DNA of 64,000 bases from Anaerolineales bacterium UBA2395. Its GTDB lineage: Bacteria > Chloroflexota > Anaerolineae > Anaerolineales > Villigracilaceae. Every line of letters begins with the position of its first letter. Position 1 is the stretch's first letter. The stretch spans positions 51,965 through 115,964 of the forward strand of contig DDSH01000005.1 of the NCBI GenBank assembly GCA_002343775.1, read 5' to 3'. Below the pieces are notes generated by a model. That model had not been told where the DNA came from and did no database searches. It saw only the letters and a list, made by a program, of their open reading frames with translations. The translations under genes and the position numbers were made by a program. This document shows, in pieces, positions 55,559 to 64,000 of the stretch.

Positions 55559-56605
55559 TCCATGGATACCCCGCCCATGAACCGTTCCCGTGCCCTGCTT
55601 CAAAAGATCGCCTGGTCTATTTTTACGATCCTTTTTGTCATCATTCTAAACTTCTTTCTGTTCCGTGTCTTGCCAGGCGACCCGGCTCGGGCAGGCATCC
55701 GTGACCCGCGTCTTAAAAAGGAAGCGGTGGAGATTTTGCGCATCCGTTTCGGGCTGGATAAACCGGTCATCAACTGCTTTGAATCGCTCAACCCGATCAA
55801 GGTGGGTAGTTGCGATGTCAACCCGCTCGATACGCAGTTCTTCATTTACATCCGCAACCTTTTGCAGGGCGAGCTTGGGTTTAGCTATCACACCAACCGG
55901 CCGGTGACCGAGATCCTCTCTGAACGGTTATGGAATACTGTCCTGTTGATCGGAGCGGGGCAGATCCTGGCGATCCTGATCGGGGTGGCGCTGGGGGTCT
56001 TTGCAGCCTGGAAGGCGCGCACCTCCCTGGATTACGCGGCGGTGATGGTCAGCTTGCTGGCATGGAGTCTGCCGACGTTCTGGCTGGGTATCATCCTCTT
56101 ATTCTGGGGCAGCGCAAATGGTTTTCCGTTGGCAGGCAAGGCAACGCCAGGTATGAGTTCCATGCCGCTGCTGCAACAGTGGGGCGATATTTTGTGGCAC
56201 ATGTTCCTGCCAACACTGACCTATACGATTGTATATATGGGCGAATACACGCTCATCATGCGTTCCAGCCTGATGGATGTGCTTTCGGAGGATTACATTT
56301 TGACCGCCAAGGCAAAGGGCTTGAGCATGTTTCAGATCCTGAAAGACCATGCACTCAAGAATGCCATGCTGCCGCTGGTGACGGTGATCGCCATCAACCT
56401 CGGGTTCACCGTGGCAGGCGCGATCCAGATCGAAGCCGTCTTTTCGTGGCCCGGTCTGGGGAGCGCAATTGTAGAAGCCGTCGGGCGCAGGGACTTCCCC
56501 ATGCTGCAAGGGGCATTCCTTCTTATTGCGGTGGCGGTTATCCTCGCTAATATGCTGGCAGACCTGACCTATACCTACCTGGACCCGCGCGTGAAGATGG
56601 AGTGA
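55556..56605 (+). CDS. DppB/OppB-type ABC permease
   Basis: 349 residues (from 55556) with six membrane helices. FRVLPGDPARA after helix 1 is a typical DppB feature; the EAA loop motif occurs as EDYILTAKAKGLSMFQILKDH. Starts at 55556, 55562 and 55577 are in frame; 55556 lies within a hairpin. The sequence MNRSRALLQKIAWS at 55577 resembles the family start. It ends three bases before the permease-ATPase fusion gene. Confidence 0.87.
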   Translation: MSMDTPPMNRSRALLQKIAWSIFTILFVIILNFFLFRVLPGDPARAGIRDPRLKKEAVEILRIRFGLDKPVINCFESLNPIKVGSCDVNPLDTQFFIYIRNLLQGELGFSYHTNRPVTEILSERLWNTVLLIGAGQILAILIGVALGVFAAWKARTSLDYAAVMVSLLAWSLPTFWLGIILLFWGSANGFPLAGKATPGMSSMPLLQQWGDILWHMFLPTLTYTIVYMGEYTLIMRSSLMDVLSEDYILTAKAKGLSMFQILKDHALKNAMLPLVTVIAINLGFTVAGAIQIEAVFSWPGLGSAIVEAVGRRDFPMLQGAFLLIAVAVILANMLADLTYTYLDPRVKME

Positions 56606-56608
56606 ACG

Positions 56609-58537
56609 ATGCAGACAACAATCCAAACTTCGGAACCCTCCAATCAAGTCACTGCGCGCCTCCTCGGTTTTTGGCGCACGTTCCGCAAGAATCGCGGCGG
56701 TATCGTCGGGTTATGGATGCTGGTATTTATCATCCTGGTCGCGATCTTTGCGCCGCTCATTGCGCCGTACGATGAATCTTCATCGGCTCAGACAAGTATC
56801 AGCGACATCTACCAGCCGCCGAGTGCAAATCACTGGTTCGGGACGGACGACGCGGGACAGGATGTGTTCTCAAATTTCATATATGGTGCGCGCGTCTCGC
56901 TGACCGTTGGATTTTTTGCCGCTTTCATCTCGATCGTCATCGGCGGGTTGTTCGGTCTCGTGGCGGGATTCTTCGGTGGGCGTTGGGAAACCTTCCTGAT
57001 GCGCTTCACCGACATTATGCTTGTCATCCCAGACTTGCCGCTCATGGTCGTCATCGTTGCACTGACCAAACCTTCACTTCTCAACATCATCTTCGTCATC
57101 GGCTTGCTCGGCTGGACGACCACCGCCCGCGTGGTGCGCTCGCAAACGCTGGCGGTGAAATCGCGCAAATTCGTCCTGCGCGCGCGCGCCATCGGTGCGG
57201 GAAAAGGTCATATTGTCTCGCGGCATATCCTGCCGTTGGTGATGCCCATTTTGGTGGTGCAGGCAGTGTTGGTCATTTCGCTGGCGATATTGAATGAAAG
57301 CGCGCTTTCGTTCATCGGGCTGGGCGACCCAACGACCCTTTCGTGGGGACAGATGTTGAACTACGCGTTCGGGCGCGGAGCCATGTCTACGGGGGCGTGG
57401 TGGGCGTTGGTGGTTCCCGGCTTTGGCATCGTCTGGGTGGTGCTTTCGCTGACCCTGCTTGGGCAGGGATTGGAGCAAGTTCTCAACCCACGGCTGGATA
57501 CCCACCATCTCATGCCGGCAAAGCCCACAGTCCGGAAAGAAGCGGGGGAGCAACCTGCCGGGAAAGGCAGCCTGCTCGACGTCCAGAATTTATCCATTGA
57601 TTACGTCACCGAAGGCAAAGCCCGGGCTCATGCAGTCGAAAACGTCAGCTTTACGTTGAAGGAAGGTGAACTGCTCGGGTTGGTGGGGGAGAGCGGCTGT
57701 GGCAAGACGACGTTGATGCTTGCTCTGCTGAAATTGCTGCCTGCCGCGGGGCAGATCGTGAACGGACGGGTGTATTTCAAAGGGCAGGACCTGACCGAAC
57801 TGGGCGAAGATGAACTGAACAAGGTGCGCTGGAGCGGGGTTTCCATCGTTTTTCAGGGCGCGATGAATGCGCTCAACCCAGTGCGGACAGTGGGTGACCA
57901 GATCGAGGAAGCCATCATCAAGCACCTGCCTGATTTTCCGAAAGCGAATCTTTCAGCGCGGGTAACCGAATTGCTCGACCTCGTGGGCATTGCGGCGGAT
58001 CATAAGGATCATTTCCCGCATCAATATTCCGGCGGGATGCGCCAACGCGCGATGATCGCAATGGCACTGGCGTGCAATCCGCAGGTCATCATTGCAGACG
58101 AGCCGACCACCGCGTTGGATGTGATGATCCAGGCGCAAATATTGGAACTGCTCGACAGCCTGCGCAAAAAATTGGGGTTGGCAATCGTCTTTGTGACACA
58201 CGACCTCGGCGTGGTTGCGGAAATGTGCGACAAGGTTCTGGTGATGTACGGCGGTGTGACGGCTGAATATGCCGGTGTGGATGTGATCTACAACGATCCG
58301 CGCCACCCGTACACGCAGGAACTGTTGAAAGCCTTCCCCGACCTGACCAAACCGAAGAAGAAACTCTCCTCCATTCCCGGGTACCCGCCGCGGCTGGATG
58401 CGCTGCCCAGCGGCTGCCGGTTTGCGCCGCGCTGCCCGGCTGCATTCGACCGTTGCAAGACGGAACAACCCGCGCTGCATCGGGTCGGTGCAAATGGACA
58501 TATTGCCAGTTGTCATCTCATTGAGGCTTCGAAATGA
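56609..58537 (+). CDS. Fusion of DppC-type permease and DppD-type ATPase
   Basis: 642 residues in one frame. Residues 1 to about 295 are a DppC-type permease (FGTDDAGQDVFSNFIYGARV, six helices, the EAA loop LRARAIGAGKGHIVSRHILP). A linker (about 296-325) leads to an ABC ATPase: GESGCGKTTLMLALLKL (Walker A), YSGGMRQRAMIAMAL (signature), VIIADEPTTALD (Walker B), and a C-terminal oligopeptide extension with CRFAPRCPAAFDRC, which resembles the Fe-S/Cys-type tail of OppD. In most bacteria these are separate genes. The stop overlaps the next ATPase as ATGA. Confidence 0.9.
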   Translation: MQTTIQTSEPSNQVTARLLGFWRTFRKNRGGIVGLWMLVFIILVAIFAPLIAPYDESSSAQTSISDIYQPPSANHWFGTDDAGQDVFSNFIYGARVSLTVGFFAAFISIVIGGLFGLVAGFFGGRWETFLMRFTDIMLVIPDLPLMVVIVALTKPSLLNIIFVIGLLGWTTTARVVRSQTLAVKSRKFVLRARAIGAGKGHIVSRHILPLVMPILVVQAVLVISLAILNESALSFIGLGDPTTLSWGQMLNYAFGRGAMSTGAWWALVVPGFGIVWVVLSLTLLGQGLEQVLNPRLDTHHLMPAKPTVRKEAGEQPAGKGSLLDVQNLSIDYVTEGKARAHAVENVSFTLKEGELLGLVGESGCGKTTLMLALLKLLPAAGQIVNGRVYFKGQDLTELGEDELNKVRWSGVSIVFQGAMNALNPVRTVGDQIEEAIIKHLPDFPKANLSARVTELLDLVGIAADHKDHFPHQYSGGMRQRAMIAMALACNPQVIIADEPTTALDVMIQAQILELLDSLRKKLGLAIVFVTHDLGVVAEMCDKVLVMYGGVTAEYAGVDVIYNDPRHPYTQELLKAFPDLTKPKKKLSSIPGYPPRLDALPSGCRFAPRCPAAFDRCKTEQPALHRVGANGHIASCHLIEASK

Positions 58538-59498
58538 GCAAAGAAACCTTTTTGGAAGTTCGCGGATTAAAAAAATATTTTGAAGCCGGACGCCCCGCCC
58601 TGTTCTCGCGGGATGTGCGTCACATCTGCGCTGTGGATGGTGTGGATTTCCGCCTGCGCCGCAGCGAAGTGATCGCGCTGGTCGGCGAAAGCGGCTGTGG
58701 AAAATCGACACTGGCGCTGTTGTTGATGGGCTTGGAAGACCCCACTGAAGGCATGGTCTCCTTCGAAGGGCGCGACATCACCCACCTGAACGACCATCAA
58801 CGCAAAGACCTTCGCCGCAAGATCCAGATGGTCTTTCAAGACCCGTACGAATCGCTCAACCCCACCCAGACCATCGAAGAGATCGTCACCGAGCCGCTGC
58901 TGGTGCATGGCATTGCGCCGAACAAATCTGAGCGCGATGAAAAGGTCAAAAAGGCGCTGGAAGATGCCGGCTTGAAACCTGCCGAAGTCTATCTGGGGCG
59001 CTACCCGCATGAACTTTCCGGTGGGCAGCGCCAGCGTGTGGTGATCGCCGCGGCACTGGTGCTCGAGCCGGAGATCATTCTCGCCGACGAACCCGTTTCG
59101 ATGCTGGATGTCTCCATCCGCGCCGAAGTCATCAACCTGCTGGCAGAATTACGCATTACCCGCCAGATCGCAGTCATCTTCATCACCCACGACCTCGGCT
59201 CGGTCGGCTTCTTCGCCGACCGTGTGGCAGTTATGTATTTGGGGCGCATTGTCGAGATCGGCACCATGCTGGAAGTGCTGGAAAACCCGCAGCACCCCTA
59301 CACCAAAGCGCTCATCTCGGTCATCCCCGTCCCCAACCCGCGCCTGCGGCGGGAACGCATCATCCTGCAGGGCGAAACCCCGAACCCCATCAACATTCCG
59401 TCCGGCTGCCGCTTCCACCCGCGCTGCCCGGTTGCCATCGAAGCCTGCAAGGCAAGCGACCCGCCCATGGCAACCCTCAGCAAAACGCACCAGGCGGC

Positions 59499-59520
<22 letters not shown>
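58534..59520 (+). CDS. DppF/OppF-type ABC transporter ATPase
   Basis: 328 residues. Walker A GESGCGKSTLALLLMG, signature LSGGQRQRVVIAAAL, Walker B IILADEPVSMLD, and C-terminal CRFHPRCPVAIEACK. It pairs with the ATPase domain of the fusion protein to power peptide uptake. Starts in an ATGA overlap at 58534. It overlaps the next gene by 22 bases. Confidence 0.92.
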
Positions 59521-60289
<769 letters not shown>

Positions 60290-60293
<4 letters not shown>

Positions 60294-61876
60294 ACAGCGC
60301 GAACTTCGATACATTTGCCAGCTTGGGCAGGGACCTGGCAGCCACATCGGCGGCTGAAACTGCGGCTCACATTATTCTGGAGGCGGCAGACGGGCTGATC
60401 GGTTGGGATGCCTGTTACCTCATCCTGTACGACCCGGAACGGGCAGCCCCTCCACGCCCGCTGCTGACCATCGATACGATCGAGGGGAAGCGCATCGTCC
60501 AGCATGGGGCGGTGCCAGACAAGCCCACCGAGAACATGCTCAAAGCCATTCAGCACGGCGGTTTTTTATCCACTTATGAGGGACATTTTCCCGTCGACCC
60601 GTCGCTTTCCTTTGGCGACCAAAGCCGGCGGACACTGTCGCAGATGTTCGTTGCAGTGGCAACCGCCTCGCGCACCATCGGCGTCCTTTCCATCCAAAGT
60701 TATCAAAGGCACGCCTACGACAGTGAGCAGCTTGACCTGCTGAAGAACCTGGCGAGTCATTGCGCGGGGGCGCTGGAGCGCATTTGGGCGCAGGAAGCGC
60801 TGGAAGACCTGTTGGAGCGGATGAAGTGGCTGCACGAAGCCCTGAACGAGATCAACGCCAGCCACGACGTGGAGCAGGTTTGCAAGGTGGTGTATGAAAC
60901 CGTGGAACGGGTGATGCCGTGCAACGATTTCGTGATGGACGGCTATGATTCGAAGACCAATGAGATCGTGCCGTTGTACGCGATCGAGCACCCGCGCCGA
61001 CGGGTATTCACCGACCGGTATTTTGCGGATCACGGATTGGCAGGGGAGATCGTCCGCACGAAGAAGCCCATTCTTTTTAACAGCATCGCCGCGATGGATG
61101 CGAGCGGGATCAATTTTGAAATGTTCGGCAGCCAGACGGAGCAAGACCCCACCGAGTCGATCCTGGCGGTGCCGATGCTGTTGCATGGCGAGATCTATGG
61201 GATGGTTTCGGCGCAGTCGTACCAGAAGAACGCCTACTCCTTCGACGACCTGTACCTGCTGGAGACGCTCGCTTCGCACGCCGCGATCGCCATCGAGAAT
61301 GCGCGTTTGTTCGATTCGATCCGCCACCTGGCAGATACCGATCCGCTGACGGCGACGCTGAACCGCCGCCGCTTCTTCGAACTGGCAGAAGCGGAATTCG
61401 AACTGGCACGCGTCAGACGCCAGCCGTTTTCGGTCATTTTGCTGGATGTGGACGATTTCAAGAAGTTCAACGACCAGTTCGGGCACAAGATCGGGGACTT
61501 TGTGTTGATCCAGACCTCGGAAGTGTGCAAAACGTCGTTGCGGGCGGGCGACATCTTCGGCAGATTGGGCGGTGAGGAGTTCGTGGTGGCGTTGCCGGGG
61601 ACACAGCTCGAGCAGGCAATGGAAGTGGCGACGCGCCTGTGTCGTCAGGTCTATGCCAGCGACTACAACATGGGCTGGCACGCCTTCAACAAGGAAAATG
61701 CCTTCTCGCAGATCGTCGAGCCGATCTCCATCACCGTCAGCGTGGGGGTTGCCACGTATGACGATACCTGCCCAAATGTGGATATTTTGATCGACCGCGC
61801 CGACCAAGCCATGTACGCCGCCAAGAACTCCGGACGGAATCAGGTCTGCGCCTGGCACGCGGAGGCGGGCGGGTAG
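60290..61876 (+). CDS. GAF-GAF-GGDEF diguanylate cyclase
   Basis: 528 residues, soluble. Two GAF sensor domains (about 15-165 and 180-340), followed by a GGDEF domain with the active motif GGEEF (about 427-431) and a RxxD inhibitory site (RAGD, a few residues before it), so product feedback is probable. DTDPLTATLNRRRFFE marks the start of the cyclase domain. It makes c-di-GMP from two GTP in response to a small ligand or cue bound by the GAF domains. ATGA overlap with the upstream methylase gene suggests one transcript. Confidence 0.9.
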
Positions 61877-61974
61877 TTTCGTCACTTGATTCCGAGGGGA
61901 AAATTCTCTACAATTCCGTTATATAATCTTGTAACAACGTTATTTTCCAAGTCTCACAAAATCGAGGAGCGGTA

Positions 61975-62313
61975 ATGAAAAATAGACTCATCCCCATCGT
62001 GCTTATTCTTGCAGGTTTGGCTTTGTTTCTTGGGGCGTTGTTCTTCCTTATCGACAAATCTACATCTGCCAGTCCGCCCGGCTTGGGTGGTCAAATTATC
62101 GAGATTCTTGTATTGTTGATCGGTGCGGGTTCGGGCATCAAAGGGTGGCTGGATTTGCGAAAGAATCCCCGCGAGACCATCCGTCACTCAAAGAATCAAA
62201 GAACTCAGGATTTGATCGATTCGCCAAACAGTGAACAGACGATGGAAGGCAAAGGCGGTATCCAAAAGCAAAAAGCCGTGCGTTCCGAGGGCAGCAAACA
62301 AAACATGAAATAA
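61975..62313 (+). CDS. Small two-helix membrane protein
   Basis: 112 residues: two membrane helices (about 7-27 and 40-58), then a charged, Lys/Gln-rich tail. GAGGAG before the ATG and a TATAAT at about 61921-61926 support expression. No family recognised. It precedes the STAND-type gene by 14 bases and may be its partner (for example a membrane effector or anchor). Confidence 0.65.
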   Translation: MKNRLIPIVLILAGLALFLGALFFLIDKSTSASPPGLGGQIIEILVLLIGAGSGIKGWLDLRKNPRETIRHSKNQRTQDLIDSPNSEQTMEGKGGIQKQKAVRSEGSKQNMK

Positions 62314-62327
62314 AGCCGGGAGTTCGC

Positions 62328-64000
62328 ATGCAGCCTTATGATCTAAGTCATTTTCAAGACCGGCAGGAAGCCATTCAGGCGTTCGATGATCTTTGGAAGC
62401 AGGAGTCGCCGTGGATATTGGCTTTTAATGGCGTCTCCGGGCAGGGAAAAAGCACACTGCTCAATTGGCTGGAAGTGAATCGCTGTTTGACAAACTCGAT
62501 GCGGTTCGCTTCTCTTTCCATTGGCGATTTCATCTCGGATTTGGATACATTTCTCTCCCGAATTATCGAAGCCCGATCTGCAAATCTGGACAAGGATGCC
62601 GCAAGAAGGTTTTTTGAAAAAAGATCAGAGATACTCGCTGATCTAAACAAAAGAAAATTCCAACTTCAACAAAGCCAATCCAGCGAAGGTTCCCCGGAAA
62701 GCCAGCAGATTATGATCGCGAATGTTGCCGAAGCGATTCGCGGCATGGAAAACCAATCCCTTTCCATAATTATTGAACACTGGCTGACTTGTATCAGGAC
62801 GATTCCCGAACAGGATAAATTCGTATTATTGCTCGATAATTACGATGTTTATCAAGACCTTGTTTCTCTTGACGAGGTTCGATTGCTTTGGAGGACGATG
62901 GAACGGGCAAGACAATTCCTGCCGAATTTCCGTGTCATCATCGCCAGCCGAGAGAGAGTCCAGCATCAGGAACACATTGAATCGTTGAAGCGCGGGATTA
63001 ACGGTGAGAGTCTTGGCGACCTGTCGCAAGCAGACAGCGGCGCCCTGCTGGAAGCATTCGGCATTAATGACCGGGATTTTTCTGCTGCCGTTTTTCGGAT
63101 GGCTGCCGGACATCCCCTTGTGACCCGCATGGCGGCGGAGGCGTGGAAAGCCACACCGGAGGGGATCAAACCGGGCGATGTTCCCAAATTCACCGGGCGC
63201 GAAGAGGCGGTCAACTGGCTGCAAACCCTGATCATGAATCGTTTGGAAGAGCCTCTGCGCTCGGCGGCACGGTGGATGGTGGTATTAAGGTGGTTTTCGT
63301 TCGAAGCCTTGAATGCCATTCTTGAAACGCCGATCACAGAGGAACAATACCTAAAACTGACGCAGTATTCCTTTGTCGTCCAATCCAAACTGGTGGAAGG
63401 CTACAAGGCGGGTCACGACCTCGTCCGTAAGGTACAGATTGCCCATTTGCAGCGCGAACAACCGGAAGCCTTTATCAAATTCCATGAGCGCGCCGGACAG
63501 TATTTCGGAAAACTAAAAGGCGGGGACCTGGAAAAACTGTACCACCAGTTCTATACGGCTCCCGAAGAGGCGTACGACAACTGGCAGGAACTGGAATCAC
63601 AGGCGGCTTTCAACTTCGACCACCAAATCTGGGGGTTACTCTTCGAACTTGCTCTGCGGGATGAATTGTCGCTGCCTGCCACTATGCACGCGCAAATCCT
63701 TTACCGCGCGGGCAGGAGGCACTATTACCGGGCGGAATGGTTCCTGGCAGTGGAATATTACAACGAAGCCCTGAAACTCTTCAAGGACATCGGGGCGAAA
63801 TTGGGCGAAGCCAACGTGCGAAAAGCCATCGGCGACGTGCAGCAGTTCCGCAAGGAATTGAACGCCGCGCTCGAAAGTTACAACGAAGCCCTGAAACTCT
63901 TCAAGGACATCGGGGCGAGATTGGGAGAAGCCAACGTGCGAAAATCCATCGGCGACGTGCAGCAGTTCCGCAAGGAATGGAAAGCCGCGCTCGAAAGTTA
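62328..64000 (+). CDS. STAND-type NTPase with TPR repeats (partial, runs off the right edge)
   Basis: The frame from ATG 62328 stays open to the end of the window (557 codons so far). Walker A is FNGVSGQGKSTLLNWL (about 37-52), and Walker B is FVLLLDNYD (about 168). A winged-helix-like region follows. From about 478 tetratricopeptide-like repeats begin (YNEALKLFKDIGAKLGEANV), each 40 residues. NTPase plus TPR is the STAND architecture, seen in signalling and in antiviral sensors. No effector domain is visible at the N-terminus; it could be at the missing C-terminus or in the neighbouring small TM protein. Assignment to defence is inference. Confidence 0.8.
   Translation, partial: MQPYDLSHFQDRQEAIQAFDDLWKQESPWILAFNGVSGQGKSTLLNWLEVNRCLTNSMRFASLSIGDFISDLDTFLSRIIEARSANLDKDAARRFFEKRSEILADLNKRKFQLQQSQSSEGSPESQQIMIANVAEAIRGMENQSLSIIIEHWLTCIRTIPEQDKFVLLLDNYDVYQDLVSLDEVRLLWRTMERARQFLPNFRVIIASRERVQHQEHIESLKRGINGESLGDLSQADSGALLEAFGINDRDFSAAVFRMAAGHPLVTRMAAEAWKATPEGIKPGDVPKFTGREEAVNWLQTLIMNRLEEPLRSAARWMVVLRWFSFEALNAILETPITEEQYLKLTQYSFVVQSKLVEGYKAGHDLVRKVQIAHLQREQPEAFIKFHERAGQYFGKLKGGDLEKLYHQFYTAPEEAYDNWQELESQAAFNFDHQIWGLLFELALRDELSLPATMHAQILYRAGRRHYYRAEWFLAVEYYNEALKLFKDIGAKLGEANVRKAIGDVQQFRKELNAALESYNEALKLFKDIGARLGEANVRKSIGDVQQFRKEWKAALES
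63759..64000 (+). repeat. Tandem 120-bp TPR units, nearly identical
   Basis: Unit 1 (63759-63878) and unit 2 (63879-63998) differ at only five of 120 bases by my count, and a third begins at 63999. The period equals 40 codons, in frame with the NTPase gene. Confidence 0.85.

Noticed and set aside
60566..61885. A 439-codon open frame on the minus strand
   Set aside because: It is the reverse strand of the GAF-GAF-GGDEF gene. It is rich in Arg/Gln/His with no domain pattern.

Overview
The window (about 55% GC by eye, densely coded, short intergenic gaps, many overlapping ATGA/TGATG junctions) looks like a chromosomal piece of an Anaerolineae-type Chloroflexota bacterium. This is an inference from gene content and style: lipoproteins with Thr/Pro-rich linkers, a CAP-LysM protein, non-pyrrolysine MttB, a PucC-like carrier, a MetV-MetF fusion, CruF-type carotenoid genes and palindromic interspersed repeats. 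No rRNA, tRNA, CRISPR array or transposase gene was seen.

Layout. 1-4542: a five-gene minus-strand operon for carotenoid end-group chemistry and glycosylation, with a PlsY acyltransferase inside it. 4655-6172: an SGNH lipoprotein and a SpoU methylase. 6424-14822: a ten-gene operon for a membrane-bound group 4 [NiFe] hydrogenase with Mrp/complex I-like proton or sodium modules and its maturation protease. 14850-16304: a MetV-MetF methylenetetrahydrofolate reductase. 17508-18638: a formate/nitrite-family channel with a stand-alone Lrp-type ligand domain. Its CRP-type operator has a near-copy in front of the hydrogenase operon, which suggests one regulon. 18793-32306: an acyltransferase fused to a CapD-type membrane module, a heterodimeric ABC exporter with a histidine-less kinase-like ATPase, protoporphyrinogen oxidase plus PucC-like carrier, and small membrane and lipoproteins.

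32331-44706 is an accessory defence island on the minus strand: hsdR, a GIY-YIG gene between two copies of a palindromic element, a membrane gene, hsdM, hsdS, and then an unusual array. Downstream of hsdS, seven short fragments of the hsdS 3' end alternate with unrelated genes: a TM protein, a HEPN protein, a receiver-HTH-TIR fusion, an 87-residue protein, a second TM protein and a DUF559 nuclease. The fragments are short reading frames coupled to their neighbours by 1-4 base overlaps, and their conserved 3' end (AAGGGAGAG before the stop) lies where a Shine-Dalgarno sequence would for three of the following genes. This hsdS-tail cassette array is the best candidate here for an undescribed system.

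44707-64000: an HU-like gene behind repeated palindromes, tiny Lys-rich and PMP3 genes, an alpha/beta hydrolase, a promoter/mini-ORF/double-terminator locus that looks like a riboregulator or attenuator, a RIO kinase, an MttB-family methyltransferase, a duplicated-domain creatininase, an oligopeptide ABC operon with a permease-ATPase fusion, an rRNA methylase, a GAF-GAF-GGDEF cyclase, and at the right edge the start of a STAND-type NTPase with nearly identical 120-bp TPR units.
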